Origin: a virus | Virus record (IMG/VR): IMGVR_UViG_3300003877_000001 | Span: 124,001-188,000 of that record | Reading direction: 5' to 3' (one strand) | DNA: 64,000 bases | Shown: positions 32,040-40,111 of the stretch, one piece after another | Layout of the letters: each line of letters starts with the position of its first letter | Numbering within the stretch: the stretch's first letter is position 1 | The notes under the pieces: generated by a model | What the model was told of the DNA's origin: nothing | The model's database searches: none | What the model saw: only the letters and a program-made list of their open reading frames with translations | Position numbers and translations under genes: made by a program

Positions 32040-32566
32040 TGTTAAGAGTAACAAAAGTAAAAGAAGCAGCATATCTTGCAATATCATTGCATGGTACACA
32101 AACATATGATAAACATCCATATTACTATCACTTAGAACAAGTAGTTGATGTATTGAAAGAGTTTGAATTTACTGAAGATAAGTATATTATCTCTGGATAT
32201 CTTCATGATGTAATGGAAGATACTGCAATTTCATATAACGATATTAAAAATCAATTTGGTGAAGAGATTGCTGAAATAGTTTATGCTGTAACTGATGAAC
32301 TTGGTAGAAACAGAAAAGAACGTAAAGCTAAAACATACCCTAAAATTAAAGCAAATGAAGATGCAATAATTGTAAAACTTGCAGATAGAATAGCTAATGT
32401 TAGAAATTCTTTAAAACATAAACCTGAAATGGCTAAAATGTATGCTAAAGAATTTGAAGGATTTAAGGAAGCACTATATACCCCAATGGATCAAATTGGA
32501 TATAGTATAAGTGCACAATCAATGTGGATTATATTAGAGAATATTATATTTAATAAATTAATATGA
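32039..32566 (+). CDS. HD-domain hydrolase, MESH1/SpoT-hydrolase-like
   Basis: HPYYYHLEQVVDVL, YLHDVMEDTAISYNDI, VYAVTDE and IIVKLADRIANV are the H...HD...D signature of the ppGpp hydrolase family (SpoT N-domain, MESH1). At 175 aa it is a stand-alone hydrolase. It may remove alarmones during infection. It overlaps the next gene by 4 bases. Confidence 0.85.
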   Translation: MLRVTKVKEAAYLAISLHGTQTYDKHPYYYHLEQVVDVLKEFEFTEDKYIISGYLHDVMEDTAISYNDIKNQFGEEIAEIVYAVTDELGRNRKERKAKTYPKIKANEDAIIVKLADRIANVRNSLKHKPEMAKMYAKEFEGFKEALYTPMDQIGYSISAQSMWIILENIIFNKLI

Positions 32567-33087
32567 GTTTTTTCGTAGTAGATATAGAAGCTGATAACAC
32601 AACACCTGCATCAGGTTCAATGGTATGTTTTGGTGCTGTTAAAGTAAGCGAAGAACTAGATGAAACGTTCTATGGTGAATTAGCACCCATTGCTCCCATA
32701 TGGAATCCTGATGCATTAAAAATTTCAGGATTTTCTAGAGAAGAAACTGAAGCATTTCCTGAACCAGATAAAGCAATGAAAGATTTTGCAGAATGGGTTT
32801 TAGATGTTAATAAATCAGGTAGACCTATTTTCTTTTCAGATAATTTAGCATTTGATTGGATGTGGATAGCTTTCTATTTTGATTTATGTGGTATTAAAAA
32901 TCCATTTGGATATTCAGGTAGAAGAATTGGTGATATTATTACTGGTTTAGAAAATGATATGTTTGTTAAATGGAAAAAATGGAGAAAAACTAAACATGAT
33001 CACAATCCTGTGAATGATGCTATGGGTAATGCAGAAGTTCTTATTAAATTAAGAGATGATTATAACTTAAATATAAAGTTAAAATGA
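32563..33087 (+). CDS. DEDD 3'-5' exonuclease (RNase T/DnaQ-like)
   Basis: FVVDIEADNTTP carries DxE, SDNLAFDWMW the second Asp, and HNPVNDAMGNAE the H...D of DEDDh exonucleases. 174 aa, catalytic domain only. It may degrade RNA or DNA ends. Overlaps both neighbours by 4 bases. Confidence 0.85.
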   Translation: MSFFVVDIEADNTTPASGSMVCFGAVKVSEELDETFYGELAPIAPIWNPDALKISGFSREETEAFPEPDKAMKDFAEWVLDVNKSGRPIFFSDNLAFDWMWIAFYFDLCGIKNPFGYSGRRIGDIITGLENDMFVKWKKWRKTKHDHNPVNDAMGNAEVLIKLRDDYNLNIKLK

Positions 33088-33332
33088 TAATGAATAATTT
33101 AGAAATTATAGAAACTGAATTAGGAAAAATACCTGTCATTGTTAATGAAGTTATTGAGAATGGTGAATTAAGATATGATGGTAGAATGTTATATGAAGAT
33201 ATAAAAATATTCATTCAAACACCTACTAAAGAATCATGTCTAGCAGGACTAAAAAATGGATTTGAAATTCAAATGCATTTTTGGTTATATAAAGAACTAT
33301 TCCCAATAAATATTGATTTAAGAAATGAATAA
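33084..33332 (+). CDS. hypothetical protein, 82 aa
   Basis: A second ATG (33090) could be the start. No motif is recognised. Overlaps the next gene by 8 bases. Confidence 0.55.
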   Translation: MIMNNLEIIETELGKIPVIVNEVIENGELRYDGRMLYEDIKIFIQTPTKESCLAGLKNGFEIQMHFWLYKELFPINIDLRNE

Positions 33333-33594
33333 ATTTGAGTTACTTAAACAAGTATATTATAATAGTAATTATGATAGATATTGTGATGGGTATAAAGTAA
33401 TAATTGAAACATTATCACCTGAAAAACGAGAAGAATTAGGTATTGATGATACTGATCTTCAAGAAATTATAAAAGAAGGTGAAAAATATTTATATAGGGT
33501 TGCTAAAGAAAACGGTAAATTTAAATATATGGCAATTTCATTAAAAAGTTTTGAGATTATAAGAAAATATTATGAATATTTTAAAGATATTTGA
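33325..33594 (+). CDS. hypothetical protein, 89 aa
   Basis: Helical; begins MNKFELLKQVYYNSNYDRYC. Its TGA overlaps the start of the structured RNA downstream. Function is unknown. Confidence 0.6.
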   Translation: MNKFELLKQVYYNSNYDRYCDGYKVIIETLSPEKREELGIDDTDLQEIIKEGEKYLYRVAKENGKFKYMAISLKSFEIIRKYYEYFKDI

Positions 33595-33709
33595 TTGGTT
33601 AAGATACGATAAATAAATTGCTGCAACGAAACAGCGACTCCGTAAGGTAAGATTTAGGGACTTACATGGATTAGTTGCATTGGGTGGAGAATCGGGACTC
33701 CCAACAATC
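33593..33709 (+). ncRNA. candidate structured RNA upstream of the CUA tRNA
   Basis: Nested helices cover the whole segment: GATTG/CAATC (33593, 33705), TGCAAC/GTTGCA (33622, 33674), GTAAG/CTTAC (33647, 33661) and TTGGG/CCCAA (33680, 33700). GC content is visibly higher than in the neighbours and no frame fits. It lies 7 bases before a tRNA. No known family is recognised. Confidence 0.55.
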
Positions 33710-33716
33710 AAATTAA

Positions 33717-33786
33717 GTTGCCATAGGTTGGTGTAAAATATTAGTCTCTAAAACTAATAACGAGAGTTCGAATCTCTCTGGCAGCA
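33717..33786 (+). tRNA. suppressor-type tRNA, anticodon CTA (reads UAG)
   Basis: Acceptor GTTGCCA/TGGCAGC, anticodon stem TTAGT/ACTAA, loop CTCTAAA with CTA at 33748-33750, variable TAAC, T-arm GAGAG-TTCGAAT-CTCTC. The D-arm is short and weakly paired. The loop differs by one base from a Trp-type CTCCAAA loop, so it may derive from tRNA-Trp. Charging identity cannot be read. Confidence 0.75.
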
Positions 33787-33802
33787 CTTAAATATTAAAA
33801 AT

Positions 33803-33988
33803 ATGAAAGATAATGTAGAATATAAAATAGTTTCTAGTGATTCAACTGATTTCATGGGAAATAGAGTAAGTAAATTAATGTCAGAGGGTTGGGTATTATA
33901 TGGAAGTCCATATTTTAATAGTCAAAAAGAATCTAATTGTCAAGCAATGGTTAGACACCCAAAAACTAAAGAAATTTTAAACGATTAA
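33803..33988 (+). CDS. DUF1737-like small protein, 61 aa
   Basis: The pattern YKIVSSDSTDFMGNRVSKLMSEGWVLYGSP resembles the small DUF1737 family (V-x(n)-GW-x-LxG-x-P). Function is unknown. Confidence 0.55.
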   Translation: MKDNVEYKIVSSDSTDFMGNRVSKLMSEGWVLYGSPYFNSQKESNCQAMVRHPKTKEILND

Positions 33989-33989
33989 C

Positions 33990-34259
33990 ATGTCAAAAGT
34001 ATATGTTGATTTAAGAGTAGAAGCATTTGAAGAAGATTTAAATGATTTTCTAACATTATTAGGAAAAATTAATTATACAGGACGTATTGGTGCAAGCAGA
34101 AGCATTAAAGTAAATATTGATGGTGATGGTTCTGGTTATATTGGTGTTAAAAGACTAAGTGATAAAAAACCAATACATGAATGGGTAAATTTAGATGAAA
34201 AACAATTAAAAAAAGTGTCTGACGGTGAAGACTTTGACGACCATTATATAGGTGAATAA
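33990..34259 (+). CDS. hypothetical protein, 89 aa
   Basis: One base after the previous stop. Beta-rich with VNIDGDGSGYIGV. Function is unknown; overlaps a possible GTG start of the next gene. Confidence 0.6.
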   Translation: MSKVYVDLRVEAFEEDLNDFLTLLGKINYTGRIGASRSIKVNIDGDGSGYIGVKRLSDKKPIHEWVNLDEKQLKKVSDGEDFDDHYIGE

Positions 34260-34260
34260 T

Positions 34261-35007
34261 ATGAAAGAAGCTGTACAAGTAGTAATACTAAATGAAGATG
34301 GCGAAGTCTTAGCAGTAAGTAGAAAACACGATCATAACGATTTCGGTTTAGTTGGGGGCAAAGTCGATAATGGTGAAAGTCCTATTCAAGCAATTATAAG
34401 AGAAACTAAAGAAGAAACTGGTTTAACGCTATATGAAGGTGGATTATTTCCAATTTTTCAAATGCATAAGAATGGTTATATGAGTTATACTTATCTTGTA
34501 AAAGTTTATGATGGGAACATTCATACAGATGAAAATCATGTAGTTAAATGGACATCATTTAATACAGTTATTGATGGTAGTTTTGGTGAATGGAATTATT
34601 TGGTTGCTGAATCATTGATTAGTATGGGTATTGATTTCGATTATGTATATACTAAAAAGAATAGATTTGAAAACTATTATCAATATGATTGGTCATATTC
34701 AACACCTAAAAAATTTAAATATGGTTCGCAAGGAGACTGGAATGTTACTATTATTACTAAATTAAATCTTGCTTTGGTAGAATCTAATGAAAATACAGAT
34801 GCAGATAGTTATCATACTATTTATGTCCCAATTAAATATGAAAATATTTTTAAAGAAATAATTACTTATAATTCAGAAAAAAAATTATTGTTTGATAAAT
34901 GGAAAATAATATATATTTCTAACAATTTAAATTTTATTTATAGTGATAGATATATGTTTAAAGTAAATATTTTAAACTTTAAAGATAAAAAGGTTGCAAC
35001 TGTGTAA
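34261..35007 (+). CDS. Nudix hydrolase with C-terminal extension
   Basis: The Nudix box GKVDNGESPIQAIIRETKEE then TGL is intact (Gx5Ex7REx2EExG). The catalytic domain occupies residues 1-130; about 115 extra residues follow with no recognised fold. GTG at 34252 is an alternative start. Substrate could be a nucleotide, NAD derivative or ADP-ribose. Confidence 0.85.
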   Translation: MKEAVQVVILNEDGEVLAVSRKHDHNDFGLVGGKVDNGESPIQAIIRETKEETGLTLYEGGLFPIFQMHKNGYMSYTYLVKVYDGNIHTDENHVVKWTSFNTVIDGSFGEWNYLVAESLISMGIDFDYVYTKKNRFENYYQYDWSYSTPKKFKYGSQGDWNVTIITKLNLALVESNENTDADSYHTIYVPIKYENIFKEIITYNSEKKLLFDKWKIIYISNNLNFIYSDRYMFKVNILNFKDKKVATV

Positions 35008-35030
35008 CTTTTTTATTATTATTGTGTATA
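35004..35030 (+). promoter_or_regulatory. phage promoter motif GTAAC-N15-GTGTATA
   Basis: GTAAC 35004-35008 overlaps the Nudix stop; a degenerate GTGTATA box at 35024. Confidence 0.55.
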
Positions 35031-35050
35031 TATATTAAAGAAAGAATATT

Positions 35051-35164
35051 ATGAACAAAGACATTATTACTTGGAGAGATTTCGGTGGCTAGACTCAAGA
35101 CCATAAATTAGTTACCATAACTAGACAGGATTTATTTAAAATAGTATTTATATTAAAAGATACT
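35051..35164 (+). pseudogene. 5' fragment of peptidyl-tRNA hydrolase with in-frame TAG
   Basis: MNKDIITWRDFGG, TAG (35090-35092), TQDHKLVTITRQDL. The last ten residues match the first strand of Pth2 proteins and parallel the NLITIVRSDIKVG that opens the downstream copy. It stays in frame into the nuclease gene at 35165. Confidence 0.5.
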
Positions 35165-35881
35165 ATGAATACATCTGAATTTATTAAAAAAGCACAAAAT
35201 ATTCATGGGGAAAAATATTCTTATGATATTAGTAATTATTTAAATAATAAAACTAAGATAATTATTATTTGCTCTAAACATGGTGAATTTCAACAAACAC
35301 CAAGTAGACATTTAACAGGCGATGGATGTCCCAAATGTGCTAGAGAATTTGTTAGTAAATTAAATACTAAAACAACCAAACAATTTATTGAAGAATCAAA
35401 ATTAATTCATTCTAATAAATATGATTATAAGAAATCTAATTATATTTCAATATACGAACCACTTACAATTATATGTTCAAAACATGGTGATTTTCAACAA
35501 AAACCACATACACATTTAAAAGGTTCTGGTTGTCCATATTGTGGAAATAACTCAAAAGGTGAATCTAAAATAAAAAGAATATTAGATGCTAATAAAATTG
35601 ATTATATTTCACAAAAATATTTTAATAATTGTAAGGGAATTAAAAGAAAATTACCGTTTGATTTTTATTTACCAAAACAAAATATTTTAATAGAATATGA
35701 CGGAGTACAACATTTTAGACCTGTCGATATTTTTGGTGGTCAAATTGGGTTTGAAAAAACTAAAACTAATGATACTATAAAAAATAAATACTCACTAGAT
35801 AATGGTATAAAATTATTTAGAATAAAATATAATGAAAATCTTGAAAATAAACTAAATAGAATAATTATGGAAAATACTTAG
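35165..35881 (+). CDS. Vsr-fold homing endonuclease inserted in the pth2 locus
   Basis: Two zinc-finger-like repeats (IHGEKYSYDISNY...ICSKHGEFQQ...CPKCA and IHSNKYDYKKSNY...CSKHGDFQQK...CPYCG) precede a PD-(D/E)XK domain (LPFDFYLPKQNILIEYDGVQ then HF). This is the free-standing phage homing nuclease type. It ends TAG, and the same frame continues into Pth2. Confidence 0.85.
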   Translation: MNTSEFIKKAQNIHGEKYSYDISNYLNNKTKIIIICSKHGEFQQTPSRHLTGDGCPKCAREFVSKLNTKTTKQFIEESKLIHSNKYDYKKSNYISIYEPLTIICSKHGDFQQKPHTHLKGSGCPYCGNNSKGESKIKRILDANKIDYISQKYFNNCKGIKRKLPFDFYLPKQNILIEYDGVQHFRPVDIFGGQIGFEKTKTNDTIKNKYSLDNGIKLFRIKYNENLENKLNRIIMENT

Positions 35882-36262
35882 ATACATCCAAATTTAATTA
35901 CTATTGTGAGAAGCGATATAAAAGTAGGTATGATGATAGCACAAAGCTGCCATTCTGTTGCAGACTTCGCATATCACAAACCTTACGAATTTAAAAATTG
36001 GAGAGAAAATTCTAATTACAAAATATGTCTTGCATCTAAAGACGAGAAATCTCTAATTAAACTTTACAATAAACTTATCGACAAAGGAGCACAAGTAATT
36101 GCTTTTCATGAACCTGATTTAGGTAATGAAATGACAGCAATGACATTACTTGGTGAACCTGATATTAAAAAACATACGTCTTATTTACCATTAGCTGGTA
36201 AAGAATATGAGAGTGTAGATAATCCCCCGACTCTAATTAAATTAAATAAATATGAAAGATAG
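35882..36262 (+). CDS. peptidyl-tRNA hydrolase, Pth2 type
   Basis: The core ITIVRSDIKVGMMIAQSCHS, then DEKSLIKLYNKLID and GNEMTAMTLLGEP matches Pth2, which frees peptidyl-tRNA. The only standard start is GTG at 35906, which would remove the first strand; the frame is open back to the TAG of the nuclease gene. So it is either restarted internally or reached by readthrough of UAG. Confidence 0.75.
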   Translation: MHPNLITIVRSDIKVGMMIAQSCHSVADFAYHKPYEFKNWRENSNYKICLASKDEKSLIKLYNKLIDKGAQVIAFHEPDLGNEMTAMTLLGEPDIKKHTSYLPLAGKEYESVDNPPTLIKLNKYER

Positions 36263-36287
36263 ATAAATAAAAATTCGTGATCCATAA

Positions 36288-36376
36288 TATCGGCTCTAGA
36301 ACCGATAAGTATAGTATATCGGCTGTACAGCCGATAATTAAAATAAAATTAGACTGTTTACTATTGATAGTAAACA
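36288..36376. repeat. three tandem hairpins
   Basis: TATCGG/CCGATA (36288-36307), a perfect 20-base palindrome TATCGGCTGTACAGCCGATA (36317-36336), and TGTTTACTAT/ATAGTAAACA (36355-36376). They separate pth2 from the next gene and may be terminator or processing signals. Confidence 0.6.
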
Positions 36377-36390
36377 ATAAAATAAAAATT

Positions 36391-36471
36391 ATGGAAACTT
36401 TAGAAATAGAAAAAATAAAAGAAAATAGTGCAAGTGTACTTGCACAAGCAACAATATGTGGAATTCAATGA
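36391..36471 (+). CDS. possible small protein, 26 aa
   Basis: ATG with a good A-rich leader; METLEIEKIKENSASVLAQA, then TICGIQ and TGA. It overlaps the next frame, so it may be the original N-terminus of that protein displaced by an indel. Confidence 0.35.
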   Translation: METLEIEKIKENSASVLAQATICGIQ

Positions 36472-36826
36472 ATACCAATATAAGAATAATATAAATCCTT
36501 CATTTATAGATGAAGATGAATTAAATGTGGAAATTATGAATTTATCGTTAAACCAAAGAAAGAAACTCAAAAGAGCAATTAATACTTTTAGAATAAAAGG
36601 AAGTTTACAATCAGTAAATAGATTTTATCATTTTATAATGAAGAAAGTATTAAAATCAGATACTAGAATTGGTGTTATTTTTGGTAAAAAGCAATTAGAA
36701 ATTATTGAAAGACGTAAGAAATTCGTTGCTGCTCGTAATGAAATGATTAAAATGCGTAATGAATATCATAATGAAAAAGCAGATTTTTATAAACTAAGAA
36801 TTGTCAAAGGACAAAAAATACAATAA
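36428..36826 (+). CDS. hypothetical basic protein, 132 aa
   Basis: GTG is the only start; coding character is clear from NPSFIDEDELNVEIMNLSLN on. Helical and basic, with a coiled-coil-like end. Not recognised. Confidence 0.55.
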   Translation: MQVYLHKQQYVEFNEYQYKNNINPSFIDEDELNVEIMNLSLNQRKKLKRAINTFRIKGSLQSVNRFYHFIMKKVLKSDTRIGVIFGKKQLEIIERRKKFVAARNEMIKMRNEYHNEKADFYKLRIVKGQKIQ

Positions 36827-36828
36827 TT

Positions 36829-37470
36829 ATGAAAACGAAAGAATTTATAAAAATGCTAAAGGAAGCAGACCCATCAGGTGAAGCATATGTTCGCTTACCT
36901 GATGGTGGTGCACCATATTATGCTGAACACAAAGAAGGTTATTGGGATGGTGCATATCAATACTTAGAAAAAATTGATGGTCATAAACCAACATTAATAA
37001 CATCAACAAGAGGTTCAAAAGTAGATATTACTTCATTACATATTGATGATATTGTTTGGGAAGAAGATGGTAATATTGAACGTATTAAAAATAGACTTCG
37101 TTTTGATATGACATTTTATCCAGATGTTAATAATAATAAAATTAATACATATATGAAATATGTTGAAGAAGAAGCTGAATGGGTACATAAAAAACATATT
37201 GATTCAGTTGAAGATTGGAAAAATAGGGTTTTAGAAAAGTGGTTTAATGAAGAAGATATAATTACTACCGAAATAAGACAACCTTTAGATAAAAAAATTG
37301 GTTGGTTTAATCAAATGACTGCACATCATCTTTTTAAATCTAAACAACATCTTTGTCAAGGTGAATGTATGGCAATTATAGAATCTGGTGAATTTTATCC
37401 TGAAAAGAATAAAAAATATTATATTTGGAGATATAATCCAGAGAAAGGTAAAAAATGGTCGTTAAAATAA
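36829..37470 (+). CDS. hypothetical protein, 213 aa
   Basis: Starts MKTKEFIKMLKEADPSGEAY with VRLPDGGAPYYAEHKEGYWD, a pattern seen in phage and bacterial proteins of unknown role. Followed by a terminator. Confidence 0.6.
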   Translation: MKTKEFIKMLKEADPSGEAYVRLPDGGAPYYAEHKEGYWDGAYQYLEKIDGHKPTLITSTRGSKVDITSLHIDDIVWEEDGNIERIKNRLRFDMTFYPDVNNNKINTYMKYVEEEAEWVHKKHIDSVEDWKNRVLEKWFNEEDIITTEIRQPLDKKIGWFNQMTAHHLFKSKQHLCQGECMAIIESGEFYPEKNKKYYIWRYNPEKGKKWSLK

Positions 37471-37493
37471 AGGGGTTAATCACCCCCCTTTTC
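37465..37493 (+). terminator. intrinsic terminator
   Basis: AAAGGGG pairs with CCCCTTT around TTAATCA, followed by T and C residues. Confidence 0.75.
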
Positions 37494-37560
37494 TTGCATT
37501 TCTAATTTCTTTTTATTAAGTTTGTAACCAATAATAATATAATTTAAAACATACACACAA

Positions 37561-37944
37561 ATGTCAGAAGAAAATGAAGAATTAAACCAAGAAGAAGAAG
37601 TAAGTCTTAACATTACACCAGAACTAAATCCTAATCAAGTTGTAGATACACTTGCAGATGGTACAGAAATACTACGTGATGAACTTGAAGAAGTTGATGA
37701 AGAAATTAGTGATGATAATCTACGTAAATTGGTAGAATTCACTACTGGTGAAAAGAACTTAACAGATAAACAATTAGAAACACTTAGAAATGATGATACT
37801 GAATTACAACGATTGATTAGAATATCAATGGTTAAGTCTGCACATTATAAGTATGCACCTAAAAAGAAGTTTGGTGCTAGTTATAAAAAAAATAGACAGC
37901 GTAAAAATCGTGCCGTAAAAGCATCTAGAAGAGCAAATAGATAA
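37561..37944 (+). CDS. hypothetical protein, acidic N-terminus and basic C-terminus
   Basis: The first 70 residues are strongly acidic, the last 30 (YAPKKKFGASYKKNRQRKNR then AVKASRRANR) strongly basic, suggesting nucleic-acid binding through the tail. Not recognised. Confidence 0.6.
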   Translation: MSEENEELNQEEEVSLNITPELNPNQVVDTLADGTEILRDELEEVDEEISDDNLRKLVEFTTGEKNLTDKQLETLRNDDTELQRLIRISMVKSAHYKYAPKKKFGASYKKNRQRKNRAVKASRRANR

Positions 37945-37945
37945 T

Positions 37946-38299
37946 ATGGCTGAAATAGAAGATAGAAATTGGGAAAAGGTACATGGATACATTACTGAAA
38001 ATGAAGTAGATGTTAGATGGATATTAAGACAACCTGATGATCCAAAAGCACATGGTTCACTTAGAATTGTATCACATCCCGATTTAAAACCGGGTTATCT
38101 TCGTGCATTTGTTTCTTTTGTAACAGGAAGAAGACCTAAAACACCTGAAGAGATTGCATTTGCATTAGATGAATATAAAATGGAAGAAACTGAACTTGAA
38201 ATATATTCAATAGATGAACATATAACAACTGTTGATAGAACATTAGAAGATAGATTTCAAGATTTAGAAAAATTATTTGGTATAAGTATTTTTAAGTAA
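37946..38299 (+). CDS. hypothetical protein, 117 aa
   Basis: Begins one base after the previous stop and ends in a TAATG overlap. Contains VDVRWILRQPDDPKAHGSLR. Function is unknown. Confidence 0.6.
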   Translation: MAEIEDRNWEKVHGYITENEVDVRWILRQPDDPKAHGSLRIVSHPDLKPGYLRAFVSFVTGRRPKTPEEIAFALDEYKMEETELEIYSIDEHITTVDRTLEDRFQDLEKLFGISIFK

Positions 38300-38595
38300 T
38301 GAAAAAAATAGAAAACGAATCATTAATTTATGTCTTAAAAAAAATGTGTTCATATGTAAATGTTAAATATGAAGATATTGATTTTAAGAAAGATAATTGG
38401 TATTGGGAATATGAATGGACACAAGAACAAGAACAAGATTTTATTGAATGGTTAAGTAATGAAATAAAAACAAACAATAAAATACGAAAGGATATGTCTT
38501 CATTATCATATAGACCTAGTAAAAAAAGATCAAACACCTTTGCAACACATTTTAATATGATGTTTGGATGGAAAACTAAACAAAAAGAAACATGA
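38299..38595 (+). CDS. hypothetical protein, 98 aa
   Basis: Aromatic-rich centre (DNWYWEYEWTQEQEQDFIEW), basic C-terminus. Overlaps both neighbours. Function is unknown. Confidence 0.6.
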   Translation: MKKIENESLIYVLKKMCSYVNVKYEDIDFKKDNWYWEYEWTQEQEQDFIEWLSNEIKTNNKIRKDMSSLSYRPSKKRSNTFATHFNMMFGWKTKQKET

Positions 38596-39011
38596 CAAGT
38601 ACAAAAAGAGCAAAATTAGAAGTAACAGAGAATCAAAAAAATGTTTTAAATGCACAATTAGAACAACTCACAAATCAATTTAAACAAAGACTTGAGCAAT
38701 ATGAAAAACAAAATGGAAAACCATATTCTGTTCAATTAAAAGAAAGCATTGATTATGATTATGTAAATCCACAACATTATGTTCAAAATGATGGTAGACA
38801 AACTTGGGAACATATGGTTGATGAATTTGGTGCATATGAAACGGCAGTTTTCTGTAAGTTAAATGCATATAAATATAAAGATAGAATAGGTAAGAAACCA
38901 AATGAGGATGTTGAACGTGAACAAGCTAAAATAGATTGGTATGAAGCCAAAGCTGTTGAACTATTTGATGAAGTAAATAAAAATTATGAGCAATACAAAA
39001 GAATTAATTGA
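38592..39011 (+). CDS. hypothetical protein, 139 aa (phage DUF3310-like)
   Basis: A coiled-coil N-terminus (residues 1-45) is followed by DYVNPQHYVQNDGRQTWEHM and AVFCKLNAYKYKDRIGKKPN, a pattern like the SaV/DUF3310 nucleotide-kinase-like phage family (NPxHY...CxGNxxKYxxRxGxK). Activity is unproven for this short form. Confidence 0.55.
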   Translation: MTSTKRAKLEVTENQKNVLNAQLEQLTNQFKQRLEQYEKQNGKPYSVQLKESIDYDYVNPQHYVQNDGRQTWEHMVDEFGAYETAVFCKLNAYKYKDRIGKKPNEDVEREQAKIDWYEAKAVELFDEVNKNYEQYKRIN

Positions 39012-39873
39012 AAAAACAAAAAAAGTTGAATCAATGAAACCAGAAAAGAAAATTACTAGAGGTAAAGGTCTTAGATATAATACCGGTAAATTAAGATATG
39101 ACCTTGTTCAACCAGAAGCACATAAAGACATGGTTTCTGTTTTAACTATGGGTGCTGAAAAATATGCCGATAGAAATTGGGAAGAAGGTATGAACTGGAC
39201 AACAGTAATTGCATCTATGAAAAGACATATTGCAGCAATTGAAGCTGGTGAAGATTTTGATCCTGAAAGTGGAATGTTACATGCAGCACACGTTCAATGT
39301 AATGCCCATTTCCTTAACGCCTATTACCATATATACCCACAAGGGGATGATAGACCCAAGAAGTGGAAGAACATGCCTAAGATCGGCTTAGATATTGATG
39401 AAGTACTTGCAGATTGGGTTAGTGCATGGAGAAAAGAATTTAAAATTGAAGATGTTCCTACTTCATGGTTCTTTGATCGAAAAATAAAAAAACGTTTTGA
39501 GGATTTAAAAGCAAAGGGTAAGTTAGATGATATGTATCTTAATTTAAAACCACTTATTAATTCAGAAGATATCCCTTTTGAACCACATTGTTATATAACA
39601 TCAAGACCTGTAAGCACAAAAGTAACAGAAAAATGGTTAGATAAAAATGAATTCCCAACTAAACCAGTATATACGGTTGGTGTTGGTGAGTCAAAACTTG
39701 AAGTTGCAAAGAAAGCAGGTGTTGAAATTTTCATTGATGATTCATATGATAATTTTGTGGCATTAAATGACGGTGGTGTGTTTTGTTATCTATATGATGC
39801 ACCACATAATCGTAGATATGATGTCGGTCATATGAGAATAAAATCTTTTAAAGAAATTCCACTTTTAACATAA
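38986..39873 (+). CDS. dATP/dGTP pyrophosphohydrolase domain fused to HAD nucleotidase
   Basis: Residues 25-130 (KGLRYNTGKLRYDLVQPEAH, VLTMGAEKYADRNWEEGMNW, MLHAAHVQCNAHFLNAYYH) match the phage dATP/dGTP diphosphohydrolase N-terminal family (DUF5664). From about 128 a HAD domain starts (IGLDIDEVLADWVSAW, CYITSRPVST, IFIDDSYDN). The fusion could take dNTP to dNMP to nucleoside in one protein. It overlaps the upstream gene by 26 bases. Confidence 0.8.
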   Translation: MSNTKELIEKTKKVESMKPEKKITRGKGLRYNTGKLRYDLVQPEAHKDMVSVLTMGAEKYADRNWEEGMNWTTVIASMKRHIAAIEAGEDFDPESGMLHAAHVQCNAHFLNAYYHIYPQGDDRPKKWKNMPKIGLDIDEVLADWVSAWRKEFKIEDVPTSWFFDRKIKKRFEDLKAKGKLDDMYLNLKPLINSEDIPFEPHCYITSRPVSTKVTEKWLDKNEFPTKPVYTVGVGESKLEVAKKAGVEIFIDDSYDNFVALNDGGVFCYLYDAPHNRRYDVGHMRIKSFKEIPLLT

Positions 39874-39879
39874 AACATT

Positions 39880-40083
39880 ATGAACAATTTAGAAAATTTA
39901 ATAGAAGAAATACATGAACAATTAAATACTATTAATTATAATGCTGATTTAGGTGATGTTGGTAATGAAATTGGTATTGTAATTGCTAAATATTTTGATG
40001 AAGATGATATGGGTTTTGATAAAGAATCTTTTTTATCGGGTTTAAATCATGGAATATCATTAACTGATGGAACTCATGGATAA
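39880..40083 (+). CDS. hypothetical acidic protein, 67 aa
   Basis: MNNLENLIEEIHEQLNTINY; helical, acidic. Function is unknown. Confidence 0.55.
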   Translation: MNNLENLIEEIHEQLNTINYNADLGDVGNEIGIVIAKYFDEDDMGFDKESFLSGLNHGISLTDGTHG

Positions 40084-40111
40084 TAGTATTTATATAAAAC
40101 AAACATAAACA

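Noticed and set aside
33593-33786. Group I intron or RNase P RNA for the structured segment
   Set aside because: No P7-type core or conserved RNase P motifs were seen; the helices are simple and nested.
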